From NCBI GenBank assembly GCA_035048495.1, contig CM068553.1:27490978-27554977 (forward strand): 64,000 nucleotides of DNA, written 5' to 3'. The DNA comes from Euptelea pleiosperma (lineage: Eukaryota > Streptophyta > Magnoliopsida > Ranunculales > Eupteleaceae). A program made the position numbers and the translations under genes. Every line of letters begins with the position of its first letter. Within the stretch, counting starts at the first letter, position 1. The notes under the pieces are model-generated. The model made no database searches, was not told the DNA's origin, and worked only from the letters and a program-made list of their open reading frames with translations. Positions 44,730 to 56,625 of this stretch are shown in pieces.

Positions 44730-45599
44730 CTGTATTGAACATTCTGAATAAGAGAACATACAAAGGGAATTGAACAATGTTGTTCTAAACTCAGACTAAT
44801 TAAAAAGAACAATTTGAAATTTGAACAATGATGCTCTCGCCCCGAAATTGCCTATGCTTACCTCCTCTCCCACACTCTGCAAAACTCAACCTAAAACCAT
44901 ACAAACAACAACCAAATCTTGCCTCAACGTTTTATCCTTATTCAAAATAGAAAAGATGTATACTTACAAAGTTGAGAGCAAAAACCTATCTCACTGTTAG
45001 GAAGACCTACCCCCCTGTTCAAGAGAGGACCGAACCAAAAATGAAGAAAGTAAAACCCTAAAAATTAAGAAACAACAAATAAGAATTCAAACAAACCATG
45101 AAAAAAACCCTAATTGGTGAAGCAAATTAAAATACAAAGAAGAGTAAGATAGATTTGATAGAGAATGTAACCAAAAAAGATTTGCTGAATGTTCTAATCT
45201 ACTACAGTTCTGAAACAATTCCGTAGGAAAATCAAAATGGAGACAAGAGAAACAAAATATACGATGACAATCCTGAACAACTGACGTGCCTATGTGATTG
45301 AGTTTGATTCAATGCATATGTCTAATACTGTAACTTATGTTGTGTTGCTTCTATGCCTGGTTTCCACACTTGTTCTTTCTCGAAATCTACTTTTTATGGG
45401 TTTCGTATCATTAATCAGTTTGTCAAAAGTATGTAAGACCATCCCTGTTATCCGTTCTTTATTGAACATGAGGAAGAACTTAAATCTTGCCAAAAGCTAA
45501 AGATGCATTTTTGGTAAATTGTGAAATAACCGTTCGTTCTCTTTTACACATAATACCTAAAAAGGGAGGGGGTTGATTAGGTATTAAAAATTACTTTAA
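44730..45599. other. Unassigned stretch upstream of the thiolase fragment
   Basis: AT-rich, with CACACTCTGC and AAACCCTA motifs. A 68-codon frame at 45294-45500 is hydrophobic but unsupported. No thiolase exon upstream of NLNPSE is recognisable. Confidence 0.3.
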
Positions 45600-46515
45600 T
45601 TAAGCAACTTTTTTGGTCTGGTAGGGGTAAATAAAATCGCATACCAAAATAAAATAGTTGATTGATAATGAAGAGATTATCTCAACTGGTTAGGATTAAA
45701 TATATCTCCATGATATATTATCTCTATGTCGTTTGAGTTAATCAAACAATAGTATAGAAATCAAACAAATCATAACATATACGATATTTTTACGTGGAAA
45801 CCTTAGCCAAGGAAAAACCACGGGACTAGTCCAGACGGAAAGTATCATTAACTGGAAAGTTGTGAGTTACATAAGTTACCTACGCAGCACCTTAGCCAAG
45901 GCCCACTACCAATGCATTCAAGTTCTCTGGCTCCACGCTACAAATCCACGTGCATCCTTCTAATCACGAAGCCTTTGCCACTTGTTCAGTTTGGTACACC
46001 CCAAACTTACCTTCGATTAGTACACCCCGATCTTAATTCTCACACGACAGTCTCTTCTGAAGGTGAAGGATTCAGTACACCCTGAACCCCACAGTTGCTC
46101 AAGAGTGTTGAGTCACACTGGTACTCTCTGACTATTAGGTTAAGGTTCTAAATGGAAAACCTAGGTAGAGTAAAGATTAAGCTCTCAGCTTTGATATTCA
46201 AAAGAGAAAACCTCACAAGGTAAATATTTAAGACTAGGACTTTTTCTCTTCAATAATAAGGACTATTCTTAGTATAGAAAGCTAACTCTTTTCTCTCTTG
46301 TTGTGTCAATTGTATAGCTCAAGAGTGCTCTATTTATAAGAACATGGAACCCCTATGTCATGTAAGTCGTGAGGATAAGGGACCATAAAAATTGAATCTA
46401 AAATTTGACGTACACTTTCTGCGAAGTCTAATCGATTCTACGCTTGGTCCAATTGATTGTACTGTACGGATGAGATTTTGTTCATAAAAGCAATCGATTG
46501 TGCTCATGGTCCAAT

Positions 46516-49160
46516 TGATATTCGCTCAAAAGTACTTATTTTAAGCAATTATCATTTTAGCGTTATCGCACTTTCCTATGTAAAATTATTCTATTTATCT
46601 ACTTTTCTACGTAAGAGTCTCTTCTGTTGCGTAGAACACACTTTTCTGGACAACATGGTATATTTGCATGCATTAAACACATTTTCGAAAGTTTAGTTAT
46701 AAAGTCATTCTGATTAAGTCTCACTGCACTTCTTCTATTAGATAATTCTCGAGACTTGCGGGCCCACATCGATCATGAAAGCCCATTATCAAAGCTTAAA
46801 GAGCCCACAGGCTATGACTAGAAGATATGGGCCAAAGAGCTGGCCCAAAGAATAAAGAGAGTGGGAGATCCAATAACCAAGAGACGAACCAAAGCATTTA
46901 AAGCCGCATGAATCAACAAGAAATGATGCTCTACTCTACTGGTGAAGTGTGAGAGGGACACAGTGAAGACCAGGGTTCTAGACACTTTGCCAGCTCCTTT
47001 CTCTGTATTTTCTATTATTTTCTCTCTCATCTCTCCTAATTCTCTCTTTCCTCTCCACTTCAACCAGTCGATCATCTGATCAACTATCCGATTGTCATTT
47101 TCACCACACGATCGCTCCCCCATCACCCATTTAATCCCTCACTAGGCCAATCATCATCGTCCTAATTCTTTCATCCCCCAATTCCACCATTCGATCGCCA
47201 TCCAATCTACCGTCTGATCATCCAATCTCTCTGATCGTCATTAATGTCACCCGGTCGACCACCATCTCGACCATCCTTCCATATTAAGCCCTTGTCTCCC
47301 ATATCTTTGATCCCTCTCTCACAAAAGGGAAGAAAACCTCAAAGGTGTGTTTGGTTGCATGGAAGAGGTGGCTATCGATAGTTGTGTTTTCCCAAGGAAA
47401 ATACATTTTTGTCCCTTGGCGACCAAATGCACCTTAACCCACAAACCCCTTGGCCAAACAACCCTCTCGCATGAGGTCCACGGCCTCGCAAGAGGCCTAC
47501 AAACCTCATGGCCAAACGGCCCATAAACCTCAAGCCCGAGCCAGCAACCTAATCATTTTCAAAATAAAAATGATTTAAAAAAAAAATAAAAAATTTAAAA
47601 TCTGGTTTCTCCTTAATGGGTGAACCCCCGAACCCCAGCTCCCTTCTTCTTTCTTCTCTTCTTCTCTTCTTTCCCTTTTCTTCTTTCTTCTTCTTCTCCT
47701 CCGCTCCTTCCTCTCGGCGAGCCACCACCGGACTGGTGCGCCGACTCCACCACCTTCTTTTTTCTTCTTCTTCTTCTTCTTCTTCTTCTTCTTCTTCTTC
47801 TTCTTCTTCTTCTTCTTCTCTCCTCTATCTTCTTCTTCTTTTTCACCGACCGGAGTTGCAGGCTGCAACTCCGGCCGCTTCTGCTCCACCTGAGTGCGCC
47901 AGCAATACCACGCACCATTGTGCGCCACCAACGGCCTGCTGCTCCTCCTTCCTGTCGCCTAACTCCTCTGCATCTCCGCCTCCGTCCACGGCACCTGCGC
48001 ACAGCAACTTCTGCCACCGCCCTCCTCCTACCTGCAACTCTGGCGACCTTGCCGGGATCTTCAATGGCGGCTCTACCCATCTTCTTTGCTGCTCTCCACC
48101 AATAGCAACACAGGTTTCTTCCATCTCCTTTGCCACGCACCCTAGTTTCATCTTCTTCTCCTCATCCGAACTAGTGGTCACCACCACGTCTACATCTCAA
48201 CCAGCCAGGTTCGGCCCTCCAAGCTCCCACTTTTTTCTCAACTGCAAGTGGATCCCACGATCCTCCAAACCAAATGATCCTCTCACCGTACCTGCAAGTG
48301 TGAAGGCACGCTCCTGTCTTCACCACGACGAGCTGTCATTCCTAACCTTGCAACTTCATCTCTTGCTGCCATAAACTACAATCAGATGTGGAGATCAACA
48401 CTTTTGCTCTTCACAACAGCTAGATCTTGGCTAAACCTCTCCAGCCAATTATTTCCCCAAGGTCATACATCGCCGGAGCCCTTCTCCTCCAGCATGCTCC
48501 TTGCACCATGGCTGCCATCATTCACTCCACCGATCACAACAATGGCCGATCTTGGCTGAACCTCATTCATCATCGGTCGATCTTCTTCGACCACGTCAGG
48601 GGTAAGTTCAAAGGGTAACTCTTAAATCTAACTCTCTTCTCTCTCTCTCTAGATCTTACCTTCCCTCTCTAACCCTATCTCTCTCAGATCTCTCCTCATT
48701 TAGTTTCTCTCTCTAGGTTTCTTTTACTTTCTCTCTCTAGAATCTTCTCTATCCTTAATTTCTCTCTCTAAAATCCATTTTTTATATTTCCCTCACTTTC
48801 TCGTACTTTCTCTCTTTAGAATCCATCACCTACTTCTCTCTCTAGGTCTTAGCATTTTCTCTCTCTAAAACTCTCTCTTTCTTTAATAATGCTCTCTAAA
48901 TTAAAGTTTTTTTTGTTCGATTTTCGTTGTAAGAGACATGCTTGATTGAGTAAAGTTGAATTAAGTTTGATTGAGTTACATTCGATGCAAAATTTCTATC
49001 ATTTTATGTCATTTAATTGCGCTAACTGACCCCGAGTGCGGATCGACATCCGACACGAATCCCTATACAAATCTCTATATTTTGCAGGAATAATTTTGGA
49101 TAATTACAAATGTGTTGAAATTAGGGTTTCCTTCCAACGACCGGAAACAACTTAGTTTCA
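46516..49160 (+). mobile_element. Solo LTR, copy 2 (2,645 bp, TSD CCAAT)
   Basis: It has the same ends as copy 1 (TGATATTCGCTCAAAAG ... TTAGTTTCA). CCAAT flanks it at 46511-46515 and 49161-49165. About 230 bases after the start the two copies share GCCCATTATCAAAGCTTAAAGAGCCCAC, and near the end GAGTGCGGATCGACATCCGACAC. Copy 2 is longer, in part because of a (TTC)n expansion. Confidence 0.85.
47757..47820 (+). repeat. (TTC)n microsatellite
   Basis: About 20 uninterrupted TTC units, surrounded by CT-rich sequence from 47640 to 47850. It opens all frames and so produces the longest open frames of the window. Confidence 0.95.
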
Positions 49161-49373
49161 CCAATCGATTGGGTACTTCGGAAGTTCTGTCCCATATAGT
49201 CTAATCGATTAGTTCTCACAGTCCAATCGATGGGTTCTCACCGTCCAATCGATTGTAGGGAAGACTCCAATTGATTGTACTCTGGGAAGTGTCTGTCCCG
49301 TAGAATCTAATCGATTGGTTCTCACAGTCCAATTGATTGGACTTGGATTGTAGAGAAATGTCCAATCGATTGG
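49161..49373. repeat. CAATCGATTG palindrome array
   Basis: CCAATCGATTGG or one-base variants lie at about 49161, 49201, 49223, 49245, 49267, 49308, 49329 and 49362, with more at 46429, 46449 and 46490 on the other side of the solo LTR. Spacings are mostly near 20-22 bases or twice that. In minus orientation this is upstream of the TATA box at 46.33 kb. Confidence 0.8.
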
Positions 49374-50169
49374 ACTTCCCTTAGTCAAAATTTTTACTTC
49401 TCTTCGCACGAAATGATTAGGGTTAGTCCATTGACTTAGTTCAACCATTAATCAGATTTTAATATCATATTCCTATAGTCACTAAGTCTCTTACCTTCCT
49501 CTACGAGCATAAACGATCTTTAACAGGCGAGAAGCAGTTACTCAGATGACTCATGTTGTCAACCGTGTGATTCTTGCGATCTTCATTTTTTAGTCTTCAC
49601 GTAGTTGGCGAAGAATGCATACCACGACATCTTCGAAGCTACTCTAGTGCTCGTAGGAACGGTTACAAGAATGTTTATGTCACACGGAAGCTTTGCCAAA
49701 ACTAGAATAAGAAATTATTCTTTACAAACTATTTCTGGAATCGTATTTCAAAGGGTATAGGCATATCCACAAATGTATGTAATAAAATCATCAGAAGTCA
49801 TATCCCAGCAAGATGTTTGTATAAATCGCCTTCATACTTAATTGGTGTAGACACTCATGATCCATCCCTCATCCCTTCAAATGAATGATCTTAAGTATAG
49901 TTGAGCACCACGATTCATCTCTCCCCTGGATGTCAAGATTACAAGACCTATTACAGTGCGGACCAGTTGTGGAAACTCTTGCTTATGATTTGGTGCCGGA
50001 GGCTATCATACATGCTCAGCACTTTCATCCCGTAACTTGCAATTGCATGGACCATGGTAAAGGCCAGGAGTGTGAAAATTCTAACGAGACAAGATGTAAT
50101 CTCTTTAGTGCTCAAGAGTAATTTTCATTCTTCAGCCATAATTTTTTTGGAAAATCACTTGCGTTTTTT

Positions 50170-50429
50170 AATATAAATTGCACATTTGGTGACGGTCAAG
50201 GTTTGTAGTGGAAGTGCAGGGCTTTGACCATCGGGGATAGAATTTGTAGCGACGGACATATCCGTTGCCAAGTCTGTTGCGGAATGGATACTTTCATGCG
50301 ACGGCCCACAACAGGCCTAGTCTATTGTCGAAGGTTCCACAACAAAGGTACCGCAATAGGATTGGGCTGTGGCGGATGGGTTTTCATGATGGACCCGGCT
50401 TATTGCAGAAAGCCTTCTTTCTTGTAGTG
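50170..50429 (-). mobile_element. CACTA-type terminus
   Basis: It ends TTTCTTGTAGTG, the reverse complement of CACTACAAGAAA. Subterminal GTTGCGG, GCGACGG and CCGCAATA motifs precede it. These differ from the AGTGGCGAC motifs of the 36.9 kb end, and the 3-base flanks do not match (ATT versus ATG), so the two ends are probably from different elements. Confidence 0.55.
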
Positions 50430-50787
50430 ATGTAGAGTCACTCTTTGGCGATTGATAATACATCACTATGTCCGTAGTCACCTCACATACAATATATGGC
50501 CAAAGAAGTGACCCTAGTCATGAACATTTATAGTCAATACCAATCCAGAGAATCAGATCTCCCCATAGAATTAATAGTCATGGCTGCCCACACCTGTTCT
50601 CCTAAGGTGGAATTTTGAGGATGCAGCTCTCTAAAAAACTCCCACTTCACCCCCGTTAATAATGATCATCCATCCATAATGCATGCTATACCATCCATAA
50701 TGCATATATATATCATTAGCTATATATGGATTGGAATGACACACAATACTAACAATTTCATCTTTTAAAAAGGTGCATAAATATATA

Positions 50788-51390
50788 CTAGGGGAGCGCC
50801 ATGGGCAATGCACGTATACCTTATAGACGTGGCATCACCTTACACATGGAACACTCTTAGAGATCATTGATCGTATGGATGGTTGGCCCATCCCTAAGTA
50901 GACCTTCATGCAAAAAATCAGACCGATTAGTGATTTCTAAGCATTCAATTGGAGTCGTTTTTAATTAGGAGTTGATTTTTATCTGTGGATTTTGAACATT
51001 ATTTGGGGTACACAAATCCAATGGTAAGAAATCATTAATCAGGCTGATTTATGTACTTAGGTTCACCTAAGAAAATGACCAAACATCCATTGGATTTATC
51101 CTTTGTATAGTACTTTTTATTTTTTAAATAGTGTTGTTGACTTGAGGGAAGTTTTTTATGTTTTTTTGTTTTTGGCTTGCATTTAATGGGAAAACAGAAG
51201 TGTGGTATGCCTTTGGAAACTAAAAGACTAAAAACCCGTCTTGAAAGACAAAAATAATAAAAAAAATCTTTTCAAAGTAAATAATTTAAAGAAAATTAAA
51301 GGGAATGTATAGGGGTATTTTCAAAATTATTAGGATGTTATTCGAAGCCCTTGTCATCACCCACCTCAACTTCTTGCTTTATAATAGTAC
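50788..51390 (-). mobile_element. CTAGGGGAGCGCC element, third copy
   Basis: It starts CTAGGGGAGCGCCATGGGC and ends GCTTTATAATAGTA, the same layout as 23233-23730. The middle has GGTTGGCCCATCCCTAAG and a partial MITE block, then an AT-rich stretch. The right end adjoins the 51393 tandem pair. Confidence 0.5.
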
Positions 51391-51392
51391 TA

Positions 51393-51706
51393 GTAGGTGG
51401 CCCATGCCCACGGCACTCCTCAACAAAGCGTTTGTCAAAATTGGGTGTTAGTGGCTAAGATCCACCGTCCAATTGGGGGATAGGATCTCGGCCCTTTTTT
51501 ATGAAGCCTATAAGAGGGGGAGACAACTTCCCTGTTTTGTTATTATACATAGTAGGTGGACCGTGCCCACGGCACTCCTCGACAAAGCTTTTGTCAAAAT
51601 TGGGTGTGAGTAGCTGAGATCCACCATCCAGTTGGGGATGAGATCTTGGCCTTTCTTTATGAAGCCTATAAGAGGGGGAGACAACTTCCCTATTTTGTTA
51701 TATAGA
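51393..51706 (+). repeat. 158-bp tandem duplication
   Basis: Two units start AGTAGGTGG (51393, 51551) and share CACGGCACTCCTC, GTCAAAATTGGGTGT and GAAGCCTATAAGAGGGGGAGACAACTTCCC. Each ends in TTTTGTTAT-rich sequence. GTGCCCACGGCAC forms a small hairpin near the start of unit two. Confidence 0.85.
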
Positions 51707-52342
51707 TAGATAGATGTGGAGATGTTCGAAAGAGAAAGGGAACACTTGTTGTCAACTTCTTCAATCTTTCATCATTTTTAGAAAAAATTACAGTCTCTTG
51801 AGCAAAAGCTGGCGCTTGTGCATGTGTGCATGCATAGATAGATGCATGCGTGGTCGTCCACCAACTTAAATAAGAGTAATTACAGATCTTCTTGTCAGCT
51901 ATCAACAACCTAATCGATCTGCTCTGAGAATATCTTCTAATATGCTTTTCATGATCACTTAAAATATGTCATGGTAGAGAAACCAACAGCCAACGAAGGT
52001 TATTATATAAGTGCCAAAATGATTTCAAAAAGAAAAACAAGCCGATGATGTATGTGGTTTGAAGAATAGATCAAACTAAGTAGGAGACAAGGGGAATAAT
52101 AACATTCAAAAGAGATAAAAGGTGGTGCTCACTTTAAATGAACGAGAGTATCGCTCAGAAAAGAAGATTCAAAGATTTAAGGAAGAGATCTGTGACCAAC
52201 CTTTTCATTAGGAGTCAAAAAGTGGATTAATGCTAGCAAGCAACCTCTTGTTGGTGTTACTTCTGCAACCCCATAACGCCATAAATGACATGAAAATTTA
52301 CCTAGAAAACCACACTTCTATATTTCTTGTCATTTATAACAA

Positions 52343-52660
52343 GGTTTAAAAGGGGCCGTTATAATAGTATAATGGACTGGCCGGGGCGTTACCATTTTTT
52401 CCATTATATCGAATTTTAACGCTCGCGCGGGAAAAAAACGGAAAAAATGGCACTTGAATTCAAATTTTCAAAAATGGAAAATAATGAACTTTTTTTTTAC
52501 AAATTTTTCCAGAAAGTAACGGTCCTTATTTTCGTTATAACGGAAAAATAATGGCTGTTATAACGAAAATAAGGGCCGTTAATGGTACATAACATAACAG
52601 GGGAGGTCCAAATCCATTATAACGACCGTTATTTTCGCTATAACGGCCGTGTTTTAAACC
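52343..52660. repeat. CGTTATAACGG-family MITE, copy 5
   Basis: The ends GGTTTAAAAGGGGCCGTTATAA and TTATAACGGCC...TTTTAAACC are clear inverted repeats between CAA and ATG. The inner motifs GGGGCGTTACC, CGTTATAACGG and GGGCCGTTA match the other copies. Confidence 0.7.
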
Positions 52661-52694
52661 ATGATTTATCATACAACAATGCCTAGCTAGGCGC

Positions 52695-53082
52695 TGCTTG
52701 CTAGCATTGGATTCAAGAGATCTACAGTTCACGAGGCAACAACTGCGTGGATCTCTTGAATCTACCGGTTAATGACCTTTAACCGCTCATATTTTCAAAT
52801 GATTCTACCGTTTCTCAATTTTTTTTTTATTAATTTTCTTTCATAGTTTAGGACAAGGAGAGCCACGAATTTGGAGATTTGGTGGGCTATTCCATCGTTG
52901 CCTAAAGATCCTAATGGGGTTTCAATTTTCAACGACTTTCGACTTTCATCTTTCAAGTCATAATAAAATATTAAAGAAGGGTCAGGATCCGTGCACAACT
53001 TTTTTTGACAACCACCGTTGGATTATCAGAATCCACACCCGAGAAGTAGTTGTCAAAAAAAGTTGTGCGCGGATCCCGACCC
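52695..53082. repeat. Two short hairpin repeats
   Basis: About 52700-52785 carries GGATTCAAGAGATC and its inverted copy GATCTCTTGAATC. 52979-53082 has Mutator-like inverted ends (GGGTCAGGATCCGTGCACAAC / GTTGTGCGCGGATCCCGACCC) around a 30-base centre. No exact target-site duplication is visible for either. Confidence 0.6.
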
Positions 53083-53484
53083 AAAGAGAGTTCAATTATG
53101 ATAACCACTATCAACTCTCTTTGGGGCCACCCGCTGCAAACAGTACCGTAATAAGTGGCTCGGTCCACATTAGCTCTCCCAGTACACTCCAGCACGTGTG
53201 GAACGGGTGACTATTGTGCCCGGGGGACTAGTCGAGTGCTCGGCCCAGACACCCATGGTTTCGATAAAAAAAATTATGATAACCACTGTTAGGCAAATAG
53301 TCATTTAATTTGGAAAGAAATGATTAGACATGAAGTTTATATCACACAAAAGGGAAGAACTTGCATCGATATCTCAACAAATGTCCTCAGCTTGATGCTC
53401 CATGCATAAGAGCATAGCTAATCTGCTAGATGACCATAATTGTTCTAATATCTGTCCCATTTGTTTTTACTATCCCACGGATAA

Positions 53485-53611
53485 CCGGACAAAAAAATGT
53501 GCAACCGCCAATCCACCATTGGATTCAAGAGATTCAGTGTACGAGGTAATAACTATGTCGATCTCTTGAATCCATTGGTCAATAACCTCAATTGTAGAGT
53601 TTTTTGTCCGG
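53485..53611. repeat. Short TIR element (CCGGACAAAAAA)
   Basis: CCGGACAAAAAAATGTGC at the left and GAGTTTTTTGTCCGG at the right are inverted. The centre shares GGATTCAAGAGAT / ATCTCTTGAATCC with the 52.7 kb repeat. Confidence 0.6.
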
Positions 53612-53638
53612 GTATGACTCTTTTTATTTTTATTGAGT

Positions 53639-53900
53639 CACTACACTAAAATCACAAAAAAATGGACACACTAGGTGTGTTCTTTTTGTGGAATAAGGAC
53701 AGACCTAGTGTATCCCAAGGTGTGTTGTTTATAGAAGTGTCTTTTTTTTTTCTTCTTCTTCTTCTTTTCCATCTTCTGTGGACACACTTGGCATGTCTTT
53801 ATTTTTGTCAAAAATATGACACTTGGTATGTCCATTCATAGCACGCACTTGGTGTGTTATTTTTTGAATTTTTTTTAAATAGTAGATTGTGTTTTTTTTT
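53639..53900 (+). mobile_element. CACTA-like terminus
   Basis: It begins CACTACACTAAAATCAC. Subterminal repeats of ACACACTTGGTGTG type (ACACACTAGGTGTGTTC, ACACTTGGCATGTC, GACACTTGGTATGTCC, GCACTTGGTGTG) follow to about 53855. The other end and any transposase are not found. Confidence 0.55.
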
Positions 53901-54953
53901 TCTTAAATAGTAGATCCTGTAGCACTTATTTGGATGGACAATTCTAATAATAGTCTTTGAAATATTTTGTTTTTTTCCTTTCTCTAGTCTTTGTATCATA
54001 TATTATCCCCTTCTTATCTGAGGTTACACAAATGAACTTGTTGCCATATGGAGAAAATTTTACACAATTGACAAAATTTGAATGCCCCCTATAGATCGAA
54101 AACAAAAGTTTTCTTTGCTAAAACAAAAAAGGCTTGGCAGCTACATAGTATGCATACCACAAGGAAGCAACAACCTAATATTTTTAGATTGCTACACATG
54201 TGTAGGTGTAGAATTGGGCGGCATTGGTGTAGAGGAGATACGTCAGCCACGCTCGGAGCGGCTATTCTCTGCGTATTTGAGACTATTCTGGTGCAACCCC
54301 TTCTACTCTTCGTTCCACTCGGATTTGTAGTGGTACTCTTCGTTACATCTCACATCTTTTGAGGGGGGGAAGAACATACTACCCCACTGGGGGAAGTGCA
54401 CCAATGTCACAGGAAGTGTGCAAGCTACGATCATTATCCCCATGAAAGCGATTCATGTGGCACTGGAGTATCTTGAGCTTGTAAAAAACAATACTTGTGT
54501 CAGCCCCGAGCTGCATTTCCCACCAGTGCCGGCCAATTTGTCCGGATATTACACGGAAATGAATGGGATGATGCCAAAGGGGGCTCCATATGTAGCTTGA
54601 GCACAGATGGAGAAAGGGAACATAGCTAAGATGGAGATGGGAAGTGAGTTAGCGCTACCAAGCTAGATGCAGAAGAGCCCTCCTAGAGTCTGGAGGATCT
54701 AGAGCTTCCATAACCTAGTGAAATTACAGTTTTTTATTGTTTGGAATTGGAGTTCTAAATCAACCATATTTTAATTATGTTTCTTGTAAACTTGGCAGCA
54801 CAAGGTAAGTGGGATATCGTATCCACAGTCGGGTTAGGGTATAGCACATGCAATTACAAAAATCAAAATTACGGAAATACTATCAATGTAAGGATGAGAA
54901 AAATGAGTTGATTTAAAGCATGCTTGTTTTGATTTTAGAGAGTATTAGACTAA
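53901..54953. other. Unassigned stretch with weak coding traces
   Basis: Short plus-strand frames at 54082-54362 and 54418-54600 have no recognisable domain (fragments IPQGSNNLIFLDCY and HVALEYLELVKNNTC). They may be parts of a decayed transposon protein. The rest is AT-rich. Confidence 0.3.
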
Positions 54954-55170
54954 GGGTCGGGCTCAGGGGACCCCCTTTTTTTGACCCCTCTCGGTGTTCA
55001 CGCGCTCAGCCGTGTATCTCAAGCATCCAACGGTGGTTGTCAGCGCTGAGCTGGCATCCTTTTTTCACTTTTTTACGGTGCTGACAACCACTGTTGGATT
55101 TGTGAAATCCACGGCTGAGAGCGCGAACACCGAGAGGGGTCAAAAAAAGGGGGTCCTCGGAGCCTGAGCC
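54954..55170. mobile_element. GGCTC-MITE with perfect 9-bp TSD
   Basis: TTAGACTAA flanks it at 54945-54953 and 55171-55179. The inverted ends carry GGCTCAGG, GACCCCCTTTTTTTGACCCC and GGTGTTC.CGCGCTCAGCC. The centre is a palindrome around the ACAACCACNGTTGGAT motif. The 9-base duplication suggests a non-autonomous Mutator-type element. Confidence 0.8.
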
Positions 55171-55179
55171 TTAGACTAA

Positions 55180-56625
55180 TACCAAGAATGAAATAGAATA
55201 AAAATGAAACATAACAATGTAAAATTAAAATAAACTTTATTGAATCAAGTGTAACTACATTAATGCTTGTAAACAAATATTAATGCAACATGTACCTCAT
55301 GCCTCAGCCTAGGATACTAGATTTTTTATCCATACCCTTCTGGATCAGGTCATGGATCTCGGGTTCAGGTCGCGACAATTTCAATTCAACTTGTGTTTAA
55401 ATTGAAACAAAGAAAGAAGTAAGAAGTGAAAAAAAGCTAAAATTTTTAGCTTGTGTTTGTAGTCAATTTTTAACTACTAGAAGTTAAAATAAAATCCAAA
55501 TTATCTTTTTTTACCTAAATAAGTCAAAAAGTTTCTATCGTACAGTGTTTCCTCAAACACAAGAAAGCAATTGACCAGAATTGAAGAATATTCAAAGTGG
55601 TAGCAACCTTAATGTCGTAGCATAAAAATAAGGAGTTGTTTAGAGGACGAAAGTATATATCAAATTAAAAGAAAGTCGTTTAGCCACAAGGAATCCTCTC
55701 TCCAGCTCCCCTATGTGGTAATAAACTTGGGATGACCAGGAACTTGAGGCCGACCAAAGATGGAGGAACTCATCATTTTCCATAAGGTCAATGACAAAGA
55801 AGGGTCCACCAATAGCTTCTGCAGTGCTAATTGTACTTATTCATTAATATACGGCGCCATATATTCAAGGGCACAAGGCTCGACCCCAAGTCTCATCTCT
55901 CTTTTATTTTTTATTCTTCTTGGTTTTTTTATTACTTATTAGTTTAATACAAGTATATCATAAGGGAAGAATAAAATATTTAATTCAATTGTCAATAAAA
56001 AGAAAAGTTTAGTCTTCCTAAGAGGGTCCCACAGATGAAGCGTAAGGGCAGGAAGAAGTTGTCAAACCCCATTTTAGAAAATGGAGAAAATGGATGATGG
56101 ATGTAAGCTTTACCTGTCCTTCTAAATCCTTTCTAGTTTAGTGGGAGTAGCATCTTTGTCAAACCCCATTTAGAAAATGTATTAATGGGATCAAATTCCC
56201 TTGGATGTATCTTGTAACAGGTTGCAGCTAGCTTCCCTCATCAATAAACTTAATCAGAAAAAAAGAAGGAAAAAATATGTGTGTGGTTGTTTTGGTAGTC
56301 TGATTTTTTTTTTTTTTTTTTTAGAAAATTGTTCTTTGTGTTGTCTAATCATCCCTTAATATACCTTAAGCATTTAAATGGATGGTTCTGACCTAAAGGT
56401 TTCAAGCTTTTGAACTAAAAATGACACAAGCAAGACTATCCCTCCTATTCCAAGCAAAATCTGCCATGTGTAACTCAACCTTGTGTTTTTGTTCATGTTC
56501 AAAATTAATAAGGATCATGCAGTGGGACCTTTCAGTCTTCATACAACCATCTTAAATAGCAGAGTCTAGAGCTAGTTAAACCACCATGCATGTAGAGTTT
56601 AGAGCCTCTCCTTCTCTTATCATTC
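55180..56625. other. Non-coding flank upstream of the CEP gene
   Basis: AT-rich, with no gene seen. CTTAAATAG at about 56551 lies some 75 bases before the CEP start and could serve as a TATA element. ATCAATAAACTT near 56240 resembles a polyadenylation signal of something upstream, but no coding region leads to it. Confidence 0.35.

Larger units (their letters stand above)
45600..49860 (-). mobile_element. LTR-type sequence, interrupted by a solo LTR
   Basis: The minus-strand TATAAATA box (46331-46338) is followed in that orientation by R/U5-like sequence and ACGTGGAAACCTTAGCC near the left end. U3 continues to the right of the inserted element from 49166. No pol domain is seen. The borders are not fixed by repeats, and the right limit is a guess from loss of recognisable features. 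Confidence 0.45.

Noticed and set aside
45294..45500. 68-codon hydrophobic frame
   Set aside because: No signal-peptide cleavage context, no domain and no promoter; hydrophobicity is expected in AT-rich random frames.
47616..48374. Longest open frame of the window (252 codons), with 161- and 175-codon frames overlapping it
   Set aside because: It is Ser/Leu/Pro- or Lys/Arg-rich and is created by the (TTC)n tract and CT-rich sequence inside solo LTR copy 2. Open frames on both strands and no domain mark it as low complexity.
54078..54600. Overlapping plus-strand frames that could be a gene
   Set aside because: Fragments of protein-like sequence in shifting frames without a domain match. At most a decayed transposon protein.
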